From the NCBI RefSeq assembly GCF_001949145.1, contig NW_019091463.1, positions 761,459 through 814,006 of the forward strand: DNA of 52,548 nt, written 5' to 3'. Positions 36,120 to 45,685 of the stretch are shown here, in pieces. Under the pieces are notes generated by a model. It saw nothing but the letters and a program-made list of their open reading frames with translations, had not been told where the DNA came from and ran no database searches. The DNA is from Acanthaster planci (taxonomy: Eukaryota > Echinodermata > Asteroidea > Valvatida > Acanthasteridae). The translations under genes and the position numbers were made by a program. How positions within the stretch are numbered: the first letter of the stretch is position 1; every line of letters begins with the position of its first letter.

Positions 36120-38029
36120 GTAGCAGGACATGGCGGTGACCTCCCTTTGTCAGTGCTGTATAGAGTTGTGATTGAAAACCGAGTTGTGTTGTACTGTCAC
36201 TTTACTTGTTTGAACTTTAAAATGTGTAGCAAATATCCATCTGCTTGGAAATTGTGTGGGTTTGAAGTATTTATCTCCCACAAGTCAATTTTGAACAACT
36301 TTTGTGGTTACCACACGTAATGATCGAGAAATGTTCGCTAGATACTGGCAAGTCCTTACTGTCACTGTTATTAGGGATGGGAATCACTTGACATTTTCTT
36401 CTTTTGACCCTACATACTGTAAGTGACGGGTTTGGGTTTTTGCTGTTGTGGCATTGAGGTAAATTGTATGCCATTGTTTGTGCAGTTGGTAAATTCCAGT
36501 TCACTTTCCTTCTCACTTTTAAATAAGGGGTTGTTTACATTCCCTAGTCTGATGTGAGACTTTGTTTGGCTTGTCACCATCTTTTTATAATGCCAGTTAA
36601 GGAAATATCTTATTTCCCTATTCCATTTGTCCATTATTTAACCCTATGTACTATTAATGACAGGTGTTCCTGGAGTACTTCAGTGCAAAGTGTAAAATTA
36701 TGTTTTATCTGAACAGTTGATGAGTTCAGCTTGCTTGTTTTTATTGAGCGAGATTTGCAATGTTCTCCTTGTATGAGAGACTGCCACACAGTACCGTTGG
36801 TTGCACTTTTTTGGGGTGAGCGGGATTGTTTGCTAGTTTCTCCATCTCATTGTTTGTCATGTGTATTAAAGCACTTTTCATAACCCTGTATTTACTAGGA
36901 TTATGGTGTCTTGGTTCAAGAGACTGTTAACATTATATTTACTGTAACTCTTATCATTTGTGCAGGAATTTTTGTAATTTGTAATGTCTGGCTCTTCATT
37001 CCAACTATTTAGTTGGATGTTGTACTTCAAATCTATCGATTGTTGTCGCCCAACCCTGGTTTTATATATAAAGTGTGTTCTACAACTCATAGTGAACGAT
37101 GCAATGACATATTTTAGTCGGCACTTTCACTAATGATGTTTTGCAGGTGTTATAAAATATCTTTTTGTAAACTTTGGCAATTGTTGGGCTTTCCAAAGTG
37201 TAACTTGCTTTGTATTTTCAGAATAAGGCATGCGAAAAAGCAGGGAACCTGCCCTGTGTAGGAGTAACGATGATGTAACTTCCCATCAGAGAAAATGAGC
37301 CAAAGATACCAGATAGTTGTTACACATCCGCTTTAGGACGTGTTCCTTGACAATATTGCTGTACTTCAAATTGGTCTGTGTTTTGTTTTCGTATAGGCCA
37401 TTTAGTAGTTGAAAATTTTTGGCCTTGGGATTTTCTCTGGTTTGTTCTTAAGTGATTGTGCGTATATTAACATGTGAGGTTATCTATCTTACTTCTTTTG
37501 TTATTAACATTACTGTTCTCAAGATGATGTTAATTAAAAAGAAAACCATTCGAGGGCGCATGGTTTCCAAGCAGGGAAGTTGTGAGGGTCGGTAGCCTTT
37601 TCAGGGACACCGTCGTGTTGTCTTCTGGAAACTTCTGGAAGGCGAATTACCGCCCAAGGGCCTGTCGCCCTTACGCAATGTATAAAAATTGCCATGATTA
37701 AGTTAAGCCAAAACACACAATGCTCAGCCCAGAATTTTTTCCATGAAAACTCCCCCTTAACACCATGCCAAAAAGCAATATCCACCCACCCCCCTGCAAA
37801 AAAGCAATAAGTTATAACAGGAAAAAGCCCACATAATCTTTGAAATCAACCAATAAACACTGCGTCTCCTGACTTACAAAAGAGAGCAGAGGCAGTGATC
37901 AAACCCTATATGCTCCTTGAAAATAAAATCAAGTGTTGCAAAAGACTCAACCCAACAACCAACCTTGAACATGGTTTTTACTAAAACAAAATGGTAGCTA
38001 CAAGTGACAAACTGTTCATAAACAAGATA
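36120..38029. other. A/T-rich DNA without recognised gene
   Basis: No LINE ORF2 sequence is found here, although it lies between an ORF1 and an ORF2 C-terminus of L1 type. Open frames up to 83 codons show no motif. Confidence 0.45.
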
Positions 38030-38820
38030 TTAATTGTCTTTGAAGATGTATGCCTCACCATTGCCTGACCTACAACGACCACCGAAGAAACGGAGCCTGA
38101 TGCCGTGTTCATAAAGATTCCTCACTTGAATCTTCCATTTCTTCTTTTCCTTCAAATCTTGCGTTGTCAGATCATCCACCACAAAAGTCTGTAGCCCTTT
38201 GAGCGCTTGCCTGCCTTCCTTCATGACTCTGACTTTATCTTGATAGGACAGCAGCTTGGCTATAATATGTGCCGGTTTGTCGTTGTGTCCTTCCCGTCAC
38301 GGTGAGCTCGCTCGGTCGGGGGTGTGGTTTCCCAGCCGAAGTTAGTACGGAAAATATTCGCGACCAAGTTCATGCAGTTCTCGTTCGCGGACTTCTTGAC
38401 TCCAACCACTCGAAAGTTGTTCCGACGACTAAAACGCTCTTGTTTGTTCAAGTCACTGGTCATCTTGGCTAGTTGATGTGGTTTATTTCTCCATGGTTGA
38501 TCCTTCAGTGTGGAGACCTCTTTCTGCGTGGTTTTGAGGGATTTTTGAAGGTTTTCTTCGGCCTTTTCTAGCTCCGTTATTCTATCACCATTGAACTGCA
38601 TAGAGGCTGCTAATTTGGCCTCTAGTTGCTGCTGGCCATCTAGAATTCTTGAGAGTGTGAACCTGACAAAAGCCTCAAAGTCTTCATCACTTTCCTTTCG
38701 CTCTGATCTCCCTGGCTCTTCATACCCAGACGAAGCGGGTGTCACGGTAGTGGGTGCCGTATGCCCGGCCCTTTTCCCCCCGCGTTGTTTTGGAGGCATG
38801 GCCGTGGTATAGTGGTGCAA
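38030..38820 (-). pseudogene. L1-like LINE ORF1 protein, one frameshift
   Basis: The product resembles L1-type ORF1 (RNA-binding chaperone of LINE particles). The N-terminus is basic and low complexity (MPPKQRGGKRAG). A long coiled coil follows (about residues 55-125). Then the RRM-like core shows NNFRVVGVKKSANENCMNLV and TERAHRDGK (the R.N..I.GV.E..ENC and ERAHR motifs). A one-base frameshift near 38262 switches to AKLLSYQDKVRVMKEGR, VVDDLTTQDLKEKKKWK and LRFFGGRCR, which complete the C-terminal domain. Only that one break is seen, so this is a fairly recent copy. Confidence 0.75.
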
Positions 38821-38824
38821 GGTT

Positions 38825-39404
38825 TTGCTTGGATGATTTTACTGAGGGTGGAGCACGTTAAGGGCACGACCTTCTCCTTCGGCGTCATTAGTTGAAGTGA
38901 CCAATTGCATTTTTAATTATTCACCCAAAACAAAATCAACCCCCCCCCCAAAAAAAGTCGAAGTTCCTAAGTCAGCACGAAGCCATTTTTCAAATGGCAA
39001 CCCTCTACTTTCTTGGTCCATTTTTCAACCATATTTTTTATCTCTTCCGCCCTCAGATGGAAGCCCAAAGAACCAGGGACTCGATCCTAGCAAAGATTTA
39101 CACAATCTCACCATTTTGGGGGCCAAACAATCCCCTTTTTCGAAACATACTGTAAGGGCCCTTTTAATGCTAATGAGCCTGGCGGAAATTATTGCTTGAA
39201 TTTGCACCCTTTGGTGCCTCAGACTAGACCACTCGCTGACGTCGGCCGAGGACGACCTGGGGGTTGCGGCGGCACGACCGCCACAGTATCACTACATGTA
39301 ACAGCCGTTGATCATTTAAGGCTGAGGGAAATTAGACTGGGTCGAGAACTAACCTATACCCGGGGGTTGCAAGAATAAATAAGACGCTTTATTTTGAATC
39401 TGTT
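38825..39404. other. left flank of the virus-like element
   Basis: A/C-rich DNA with a C-run near 38941. No terminal inverted repeat of the virus-like element could be recognised here. Confidence 0.4.
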
Positions 39405-40190
39405 TCAGAGCGTCTCCCACCAAAACCGTTAAGCACAGTCAAAATACAAATTCACAAGCCTTGCGGCTATTCATACGCGGTCGTTAAATGCGACGGTATT
39501 TGTACCAGCCGGGAACCTACAGAGGCCAAGACGCAGCCGTTAAATTTGTACAATCGCTTTCCAGAGAAGTTGTCACAATCAATAAAACATTGCCGATCCA
39601 AAGCCCCTCGTTTGGTTGCAGGAATTGCAAAAAATCTACGAGAAATGCAACGACTGCTGGTTTTGCGAAAGGCCAGTTTACCAAACCAACGAATCTCAAT
39701 GTCGATGCTCAATCCAACAGAGCCAAAAACTAAAAGCCAAAAGTGGCGATATTTCGAGTGTCGGGGGAAACGTTTTGCCAAAGCTAATAATCCAGATTTA
39801 AAAGATTACGACCCCAACAAGCCAAAGTCTTACATCATGTATTTTGACGCAAATGATTTGTACGGTTGGGCCATGAGTCAGCTGTTACCCGTCAAAAGCT
39901 TTTGATGGACAAAAGACACAACCAAATTTACCCACGGGTATATCGCAAAACTTTCACCGAGAGCGTCGAAAGGCTATACGCTTTGGGCACCAAACATAAA
40001 TACGTGGTTCACTACCGCACGTTGCAAAAGTAGCTAGAACGTGGTTCACAGATAAAGGAGGTTCACCGAGCAATGTCTTTTAAACAGGCTCCGTGGATGA
40101 AGAGTTACATCGACAAAATACCGAGTTACGTAAATTGGCCAGGTCCGATTTTGAAAAAGACTTTTTCAAATTGATGAACAATTCATTCCA
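39405..40190 (+). pseudogene. protein-primed family B DNA polymerase, fragment
   Basis: Pieces in three frames follow the Polinton polymerase order. HKPCGYSYAVVKCDG (39450-39500) comes first, then TYRGQDAAVKFVQSL (39510-39560), then a Cys segment YEKCNDCWFCERPV (39637-39680). Palm motif A reads YIMYFDANDLYGWAMSQ (39830-39880), with the catalytic D and the DANDLYGWAMS signature intact. Later pieces include MSFKQAPWMKSYID (about 40073) and the motif B region SDFEKDFFKLMNNS (40146-40188). The sequence stops there at the junction with the integrase relic, so the YxDTD motif C and the thumb are gone. The amino-terminal exonuclease is largely missing too. Dead copy; role in the intact family is genome replication. 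Confidence 0.83.
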
Positions 40191-40814
40191 CGTTTCCTTC
40201 GCTTACGTTTAACATTTCTTGCGCGTATTGATGGCCAAACAGCCTTTCGGCCAATGTGGGATTAAACCGTTCGACAATTCCCTGCAACCGATGGACGTCC
40301 AGTTCCCCTACTTGTATTTCAACTCTGTGTTTGGCCAACAACTTTTTAAATTCGCCTTTAAATTCCGATCCCGAAGTCCACCATGACAAATTTAGGCCAA
40401 GTCAAAGGCGACCTTTTGTAAATTTGTTTGATAGCTTCAGACGTTTTGTTGGCCGTTTTACTCGTCAATGGCTCGGCCTCTTTAAATCTCGAACCCACGT
40501 CGACAAGGTCAAAGCGTATTTAAATGTTTTACGGTTTACGCGATCCCAGGGGAGGTATAATATATCCAATTGGTGCGCCTTATTTGGTTTAAAAACTCTG
40601 ATTGCAGCATTGTCAGCCTTGGTACGTAATTGGGGGCAGGTAGATAAATTTGCTAAATTGCTTGTCTTTTTAACCACGATCTCGCAGCCGACTTGTCTGC
40701 ACCCGTCTTTTGATACAAGTGGTCAACGGCGCTTTCGCCCTTCCAACAGCCTTTTGGGCTGTAAACCAAATTGCTGAATTCTTTGTCCTTTGATTTATCC
40801 TTTACTTTATCCAT
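40183..40814 (-). pseudogene. retroviral-type (rve) integrase of Polinton kind, broken
   Basis: Start ATG at 40814 opens a Lys-rich leader, then VYSPKGCWKGESAVDHLY and a helix-turn-helix-like AARSWLKRQAI, where a TAG stop falls. The core follows in shifted frames. HQLDILYLPWDRVNRKT contains the first catalytic D. TSGSEFKGEF holds the second acidic site region, where D is replaced (WTSGSEF instead of the usual D-x-GSEF). VHRLQGIVERFN carries the catalytic E. The end is GHQYAQEM plus eight residues. The chromodomain-like C-terminus expected in Polintons is missing. In intact elements this enzyme inserts the element into host DNA. It converges tail-to-tail with the polymerase fragment. Confidence 0.82.
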
Positions 40815-40862
40815 AGTTTGAAGCTTTTTAAAATAAAGTTAACTCAACCTAACTAAACTTAA

Positions 40863-41254
40863 CTAAACCAGTAAGCCATATAATCCGACCAAAGCGGTCC
40901 CTCCCAAGATCCACACCGATTCTCTAACTTTCTGATTTTCTGAAGGCGGTAGAAATCGAACAATTTTGGCTCCGGCAGCAAGGGCATCACCTCATTACCG
41001 GTCAATTCCGCTCCGCATAAGCGCGAAATGCCTCGTTGACGTTGACAAATGTCTGCTGACTCGCACGCTCTTGCCTCATGTGCTCGTTTAAAAAGTACAG
41101 CATGTGCACTCGATTTTTCCCAAGTCTTGTTTTGCTTACGACAATTGTTCCAAGGCTAAATTGTGACGCTTTCACTCTTCGTCTACTCGATTCTATTTTT
41201 AGATAAGCTGCTAAATAAAAAAATTGAGCCCGTGAATGCCAATGCGTTTACCAT
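40863..41254 (-). pseudogene. small membrane protein of the element, unknown function
   Basis: ATG at 41254 opens MVNALAFTGSIFLFSSLSKN, a hydrophobic start. A charged helical middle follows in another frame (MLYFLNEHMRQERASQQTFV), and a C-terminal membrane segment in a third (SVWILGGTALVGLYGLLV, ending at 40863). About 130 residues across the three frames. It is divergent with the coiled-coil gene at 41310, leaving 55 bp for two promoters. Size and two membrane segments suggest a virion or host-membrane protein; this is inference. Confidence 0.5.
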
Positions 41255-41309
41255 GGCTCCTCCTATCATCATTAAAGCGCTTGACATTTTTAAAATATGT
41301 ATTTTAAAC

Positions 41310-41552
41310 ATGTATCAAGAAATTAAAGAAAAGTTGATTGAAATTCAAACCAATCAAACAAATATCGAATCTATGCTTGGCGACATGCGAGCTGACGTGG
41401 ATCGCCAAGAGACATGCTTTTAGAGATCCAAGAAAGAAATGAGACAGGAAACTTTCCAGAAGCGCGATCTATTGGGCAAATACGAAGATTTAGTTTTTGC
41501 GGCGGGTGTATCGTTAATTGCGTTGTCTTTCTTATTTGTAATTTGGAAGTAA
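41310..41552 (+). pseudogene. coiled-coil, tail-anchored small protein with one in-frame stop
   Basis: An 80-residue frame from ATG at 41310 to TAA at 41550-41552, broken only by TAG at 41421 (codon 38). The first half is a heptad-like helix (EIKEKLIEIQTNQTNIESML). The second half ends in a membrane anchor (FAAGVSLIALSFLFVIWK). The A/T box TATTTTAAAC lies directly before the ATG. A single nonsense codon in an otherwise clean frame suggests modest decay here. I do not recognise the family. Confidence 0.55.
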
Positions 41553-41591
41553 CTTGGTTTAAGATTTTAACGTAATTTAAAATAAAAACAG

Positions 41592-41604
41592 TCTATTATA
41601 AAAG
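41592..41604 (+). promoter_or_regulatory. candidate element promoter box
   Basis: TCTATTATAAAAG ends right before the ATG at 41605. The same box, TCTATTATAAAA, recurs at 44449 and a close variant at 45980. Confidence 0.6.
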
Positions 41605-42624
41605 ATGACGAGTCAATACACGAAAAAATTGAACCTGAGTCGCAGGTTAAAAGTTCCACGAGCCATCAAGGGCGAAAGACGCGAAGTCACAGTTACACAT
41701 AATCCCAGTACCATTGCAGCCAGTCATACGCTGAACGTAAAATTTCCCGCGTTAGGAGTTGACGACGTGGTAGTTCCCGGTACCGCAAAATTGGCTTTCA
41801 AATTGGATTTAGACGGGGCCTCAGACGATAACCGAACCGTGTACAACAACTTGGCCAGGAACTTGGTCTCCGAACTCAACGTCAGCCTACAGGGCAACAA
41901 AATCGTCAGTTACTGAGACGCAGACGTATTTAACAACTTTAAAGATAATTGGTTACCGATATCGCAGACTAAAAATATGGCTTACTTTGGCTTGGACAGA
42001 GAAAACGTGGCAACGTTGCGTTTGGGAGAGGCCGACGGTTGCGCAGCGGCAAACTACGGCAAAGATAAGGCCATTGCAGACGCTTAAAATCTTTACGCAA
42101 TTGCGCTAGACGTACCTCATTTAAACGGATCAAGTACAGACACATCTGCAGAGTATTCAATATCGGACTTACCGTAGAGCACGAGGTAGTCACCAATCGC
42201 AATTTGGCTTAAAGTTTGAGGAAAAAACATAAGGGCCCGGTCTATTACCTGTTTGATAGGATTCATTCGTGGAAGAAACGGACTGTAAATAAATCGGACA
42301 CGCTGTGGAATATTAGCATCGATCAAAAGATTAAAAGTTTGAATAAATACGCAATAACGCCAATAACCCGCAAATATTTTACAATCCGCATATCACTAAA
42401 ACAAGCGTCACTGTCGAAGGTAAGCCCAATCTACTGTATTCACAAGGGCTGCTTGAATGTCCCCATTGGAATGAAGTTAATAAATTTTGGGGGATTCAGA
42501 TTCTGAAGCGGGTCGAGAGGTAGTTAAAGACCTAAATTTAACCGGCGTCGACATGGCGAGTTACCTAAAAGACAAATATGGCCTATTGCTAGATTTTAGA
42601 AGCTTTAAAAGCTTGGTTTATTAA
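41605..42624 (+). pseudogene. candidate major capsid protein (double jelly-roll type)
   Basis: The longest conserved-looking structural gene, directly upstream of the packaging ATPase, where Polinton-type elements keep their capsid gene. The opening MTSQYTKKLNLSRRLKVPRA is followed by beta-rich sequence with NPSTIAASHTLNVKFPALG and VPGTAKLAFKLDLDG. Breaks: TGA at 41914, TAA at 42085, a deletion with frameshift near 42170, TAA at about 42210, and further shifts near 42380-42500. Late pieces include YYLFDRIHSWKKRTVNKSDT, FYNPHITKTSVTVEG and the C-terminal VVKDLNLTGVDMASYLKDKY. About 340 residues remain, short for the family because of the deletion. The capsid call is from context and beta-rich pattern, not from a solved signature. 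Confidence 0.55.
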
Positions 42625-42640
42625 ATCGGGTTTAAAATAA

Positions 42641-43271
42641 ATGAACATGTATAAATCACCACATTGTACCTAATAATAGTAGGCAAGACGGGATTGGGTA
42701 AAACTAAATGGATCTTGGATCTATTAGAAACAGCGTATAAGTTCACATTTGAAGCGATCGTAATAATTTGTCCGACGTTGTTTAAAAATAAAGCTTATTT
42801 AGAGCAACTATGGATAAACACCGATGACAATGTATACCTGTGTGATTTAGACAAGGAAAAGTTAGAATTAAATGAGGCGATCGACCTATATCAAAACGTT
42901 TTCGACGGAGTAAATACACTGTTTATTGTGGATGGTTGTTCTGCTAACCTATTTATCAAATATCGCAAGAGATCAAAAGGTAGAAACACATGCGCGCTAA
43001 GCAAAATGGCGTTCAGTGGTCGGCATTATTTCCACAGTTGTTGGCTATTAACGTAAAAGTATAATACAGTCTTAAAAGACTTGAGAGAAAACATTGCCTG
43101 GACTGTAATATTTTATTGTAAAGACTGAAACAGTTTTGATCAAGCGCTTGATGAAAACGATGTTGTACCCGACTGCGAAAGGAAAATAATTAATTAAAAC
43201 ATTTACGCGACGTGAAATTCAGCAAGTTGATTTTAAAAAACGAACCACCCGTTTCATTTTTACTTCGGTAA
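42641..43271 (+). pseudogene. A32/FtsK-HerA-type DNA packaging ATPase, broken
   Basis: Powers genome packaging into the capsid in intact relatives. A start at 42641 (MNMYKSPHC) shifts frame before YLIIVGKTGLGKTKW, a perfect Walker A (GKTGLGKT). The Walker B strand reads NTLFIVDGCSAN, with G where the second, catalytic acidic residue is normally found. SKMAFSGRHYFHS is the following sensor-like segment. TAA at 43054 and TGA at about 43127 interrupt the C-terminal half, which continues in frame (KYNTVLKDLRENI) and ends with KFSKLILKNEPPVSFLL. About 205 residues in all, the usual family size. Confidence 0.8.
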
Positions 43272-43310
43272 AAACGAGAAAATTTATTTAAAATATTACC
43301 AGAATTTGAG

Positions 43311-43726
43311 ATGGAGACCAAAATTTGTAACCACTTCCGAAAGGAATTTTTTAAAATTAAATACAATGCCGAAATGTGCGCTAGGTGTATGCGGTGTGAC
43401 GAAATAAATAAAGTGTCTAAAGAACGCTGTAAATGTCAGCATGGTCAGAGAAAATACCGTTGTAAATTGTGCAGCGACCCTATAGAAGTCACCATCAGCG
43501 GATGAATTTATCATTGTCAACAAGAAATATAATAGATTTGATCCCGACAGGTTTATTGACACCGATTTTTGCCCGGGTTAATAGAAGATTATCCGTGTTG
43601 TTTTTACGAAGATTGCCAGGTAAAGATGCAATTTTAAAGAATCAATCTGACCAATGCACCATAGAGCGAGTACACAATAAAATTGGTCACATTAAATCAA
43701 ATTGCGTACTCTGCTGTTTGAGTTGA
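43311..43726 (+). pseudogene. Cys-rich zinc-binding protein, possibly HNH-type nuclease
   Basis: ATG at 43311. The N-terminal half is full of paired cysteines (MCARCMRC, RCKCQHGQRKYRCKLC). After a stop at 43503 and frame changes the middle gives KYNRFDPDRFIDTDFC. The C-terminal piece CTIERVHNKIGHIKSNCVLC resembles the (T/S)IxRxNNxxGHxxxNxxxxC end of HNH/endonuclease VII-like folds. The gene follows the ATPase by about 40 bp and ends before a strong hairpin. An alternative is a zinc-binding virion or transcription protein. Confidence 0.5.
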
Positions 43727-43805
43727 AGTAACAAGAAAAAAACTAAAATTAACTAATGAGGCAGAATAAGCTAGTTATTATTTGCTTAATTAAAATTTAT
43801 TTTTA

Positions 43806-43844
43806 AATGCTACAGTTGAGGTGATGCAGCTCAACTATAGCATT
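43806..43844. terminator. hairpin 3' of the Cys-rich gene
   Basis: AATGCTACAGTTGAG (43806-43820) pairs with CTCAACTATAGCATT (43830-43844) with one mismatch and a 9-nt loop, followed by T-rich DNA. It lies 80 bp after the stop at 43726 and 31 bp before the next start. Confidence 0.72.
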
Positions 43845-43874
43845 TTTTAATTTTGTTTTAATTAAATAACAGCC

Positions 43875-44084
43875 ATGTTACAATTAATTCAAATGTTTAT
43901 CGAGCTTGTTATTGCATTTAATTTAACGTTTTATACATTTGAATATTTATCTGCCAAATACGCGTTTAATGAATTTAAAACGTATATAAATAAAATGGAC
44001 GACATTAAAAATGTCCTTGCCTACGACACAAAACGAGAATCAGTCGAAAAAAACCCAAAGTCAAAGACAGACTCTGCTGAATAG
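43875..44084 (+). CDS. small N-terminal membrane protein, intact frame
   Basis: A 69-residue frame starting MLQLIQMFIELVIAFNLTFY, a hydrophobic helix, then a charged tail. It is one of the few unbroken frames in the element. Its last 74 bp overlap the next gene in another frame, and TATATAAATAAAATG at 43983-43997 inside it may be the promoter of that gene. Family unknown. Confidence 0.5.
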   Translation: MLQLIQMFIELVIAFNLTFYTFEYLSAKYAFNEFKTYINKMDDIKNVLAYDTKRESVEKNPKSKTDSAE

Positions 44085-44550
44085 TGGCTTCGGGCGAATA
44101 AAAAAAAATTGGGAAAAAGACATTGAGGCGCTTACTCCTGCAGAACAAGAAAAGCTGTTTAATCTTTACGAGGTGCGCTTTGGCAAAGAAATTGTAAGCA
44201 CTTTAGGTAACTCGATTTTAAGTTTATACGCACGATTATTAGTCATTGCCACTCCCATCGAATTCCTGGGCTTCAACGTAAATTTAAAATCCGAAGAAGA
44301 TCTAAGTAAAGATTTAAATAACGATCCAATAATTAGTCAAACAATGGGGCACTTCCTGAGCGAGATCTGTTATAAATATGGTGTGTACTTGTCCCCTTTA
44401 GTAGCAACCTTAATAACGACAAAACATTTGGCTATTAATAAGAATACGTCTATTATAAAAGAAAATGTCGATGGAAGAAACGCCAACGCCAGCACCAACT
44501 CCTGCACCGAGCCCGGTCAAAAGCCAAGTCGAAACGGTGACCAAGAGTAA
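44011..44550 (+). CDS. conserved-looking structural protein of unknown function
   Basis: An open frame of 179 residues. A polar, Q/S/K-rich start is followed by LLNSGFGRIKKNWEKDIEAL, TPAEQEKLFNLYEVRFGKEI and a largely hydrophobic second half with SILSLYARLLVIATPIEFLG and LSPLVATLITTKHLA, which could be a membrane or hydrophobic core segment. The frame now runs 85 bp past the start of the next gene at 44465, so the original stop (expected just before the promoter box at 44449) was probably lost by mutation. It may be a virion protein; no family is recognised. Confidence 0.55.
   Translation: MSLPTTQNENQSKKTQSQRQTLLNSGFGRIKKNWEKDIEALTPAEQEKLFNLYEVRFGKEIVSTLGNSILSLYARLLVIATPIEFLGFNVNLKSEEDLSKDLNNDPIISQTMGHFLSEICYKYGVYLSPLVATLITTKHLAINKNTSIIKENVDGRNANASTNSCTEPGQKPSRNGDQE
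44449..44464 (+). promoter_or_regulatory. candidate element promoter box
   Basis: TCTATTATAAAAGAAA immediately before ATG at 44465; identical for 12 bases to the box at 41592. Confidence 0.6.
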
Positions 44551-45680
44551 AAATCCCAAAGCCAGTAGAACAAGGCAAACGCTTAGCCCAGCACAACAAG
44601 AAAATGAAACAACAGCTAGCCAAAATGAAAATTGGTGAGACTGACGCCCCCGAAACAAAATCAGAAAGTAAAATTTATAAATTCATCGCCGAAAATAAAA
44701 ATTTTATTTATAGGTGGTTTTAGCGACTGGTGGCATTGCACTACAGTCGACTCTCGTTAATACGAGGGCCTTAGGACTTTCTAAATTAGCTCGTGTTATA
44801 CAGACCTCGTCTTACGCGAAAGCTGCTGTCCCGCTTGTTGCATGTGTAACCGATCGACCGCATCTTTAAGCGTACATCATGTACAACTTCCTGTACATAC
44901 ATATAGCCCTACATGTACTTTGTATGCGCGTACGTGTGGTTTGGAATTTAATTTCAAAACAGTTTGTGAAAGTGAGAAGTAGCTGTACTTTTTATGAATA
45001 AAGACTTGAAATAAAGAACAAAAAAATAATACAAGAACAGAGAAACCGGTCAAGTCCAGTTGGAGGATGCATGGTTGGAGCGATGCCGTTTTACGCCCCC
45101 AGCACGCCGCGATGAGATCGTCATACAACGCACGCACGTAAGTACATTAACATTTTAGGTGGTGACCAACATCCGTGCTGCGCTTGTTGCACAAAAAGAG
45201 CGGGAACCAGTTATTGGTGGTGTGGATCGGCCAGTAGAGGGCTTCACTTGGTGAGTGAAAACCGCAGCGCTTTACTGCTGTACACAATCAATAACGGAAG
45301 TGCCTCTTCGAATTCAATGGATTGACTGATTGACAAGTTGCCTTCAAAAACGCTCGTGCTAATTAGACGGATAACAGGACATTTGCACGCAGCTGGGGCC
45401 CCCAAAATGCTCGTCTTAAACGGAATCTCGTAACACGCGAGCTCGTATTGTAGATTTTTTTCCTCATAGGATTGTGCATAATTCAGCCAGGACCGGCAAA
45501 TATACTCGTCTTAACCGGAGTCTCGTCTTACTCGAGCTCATATTACCGAGAGTCGACTGAGATAAGTCCACAAAGGTTAAAGCGTCGCCAATTCAAGCGA
45601 CACCGTTCCAAACGGTTCAAAGCATATCAACTGCGCCCGAAATTTTGGACATGGAATTAAATGTAAAAATCGGTATATAA
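44465..45680 (+). pseudogene. P-rich membrane protein gene split by a DNA transposon
   Basis: Starts MSMEETPTPAPTPAPSPVKS, a Pro-rich head. A frameshift near 44545 leads to a K/Q-rich stretch (GKRLAQHNKKMKQQLAKMK), then SKIYKFIAENKNF and the start of a hydrophobic segment just before the transposon at 44744. After the transposon the frame resumes with STKVKASPIQATPFQTVQSI and ends at TAA 45678-45680. That stop lies inside the promoter box of the next gene. The single-pass layout suggests a small virion membrane protein. The transposon shows the gene was dispensable when it landed. Confidence 0.6.
44744..45559. mobile_element. 816-bp non-autonomous DNA transposon, pogo/Tigger-like ends
   Basis: The left end CAGTCGACTCTCGTTAATAC and the right end (reverse-complemented CAGTCGACTCTCGGTAATAT) are inverted copies, and further inside both ends repeat CTCGTNTTA words. 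CAGT-start ends with a TA to the left (44742-44743) fit pogo/Tigger-like mariner relatives, but the right flank reads AG, not TA. No transposase frame is recognised. Confidence 0.75.
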
Positions 45681-45685
45681 TAAAA
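45672..45685 (+). promoter_or_regulatory. candidate element promoter box overlapping a stop codon
   Basis: GGTATATAATAAAA directly before ATG at 45686. The TAA of the upstream gene lies within it. Confidence 0.5.

Noticed and set aside
35482-36139. Long open frames across 35570-36119
   Set aside because: They consist of N translated as X; only the minus-strand part before the gap is real sequence.
38825-39405. Terminal inverted repeat of the virus-like element
   Set aside because: Compared by eye with 51.8-52.5 kb in reverse complement; no convincing match. A dot plot would decide.
40256-40777. 173-codon plus-strand frame
   Set aside because: It is antisense to the integrase relic, whose motifs clearly read on the minus strand.
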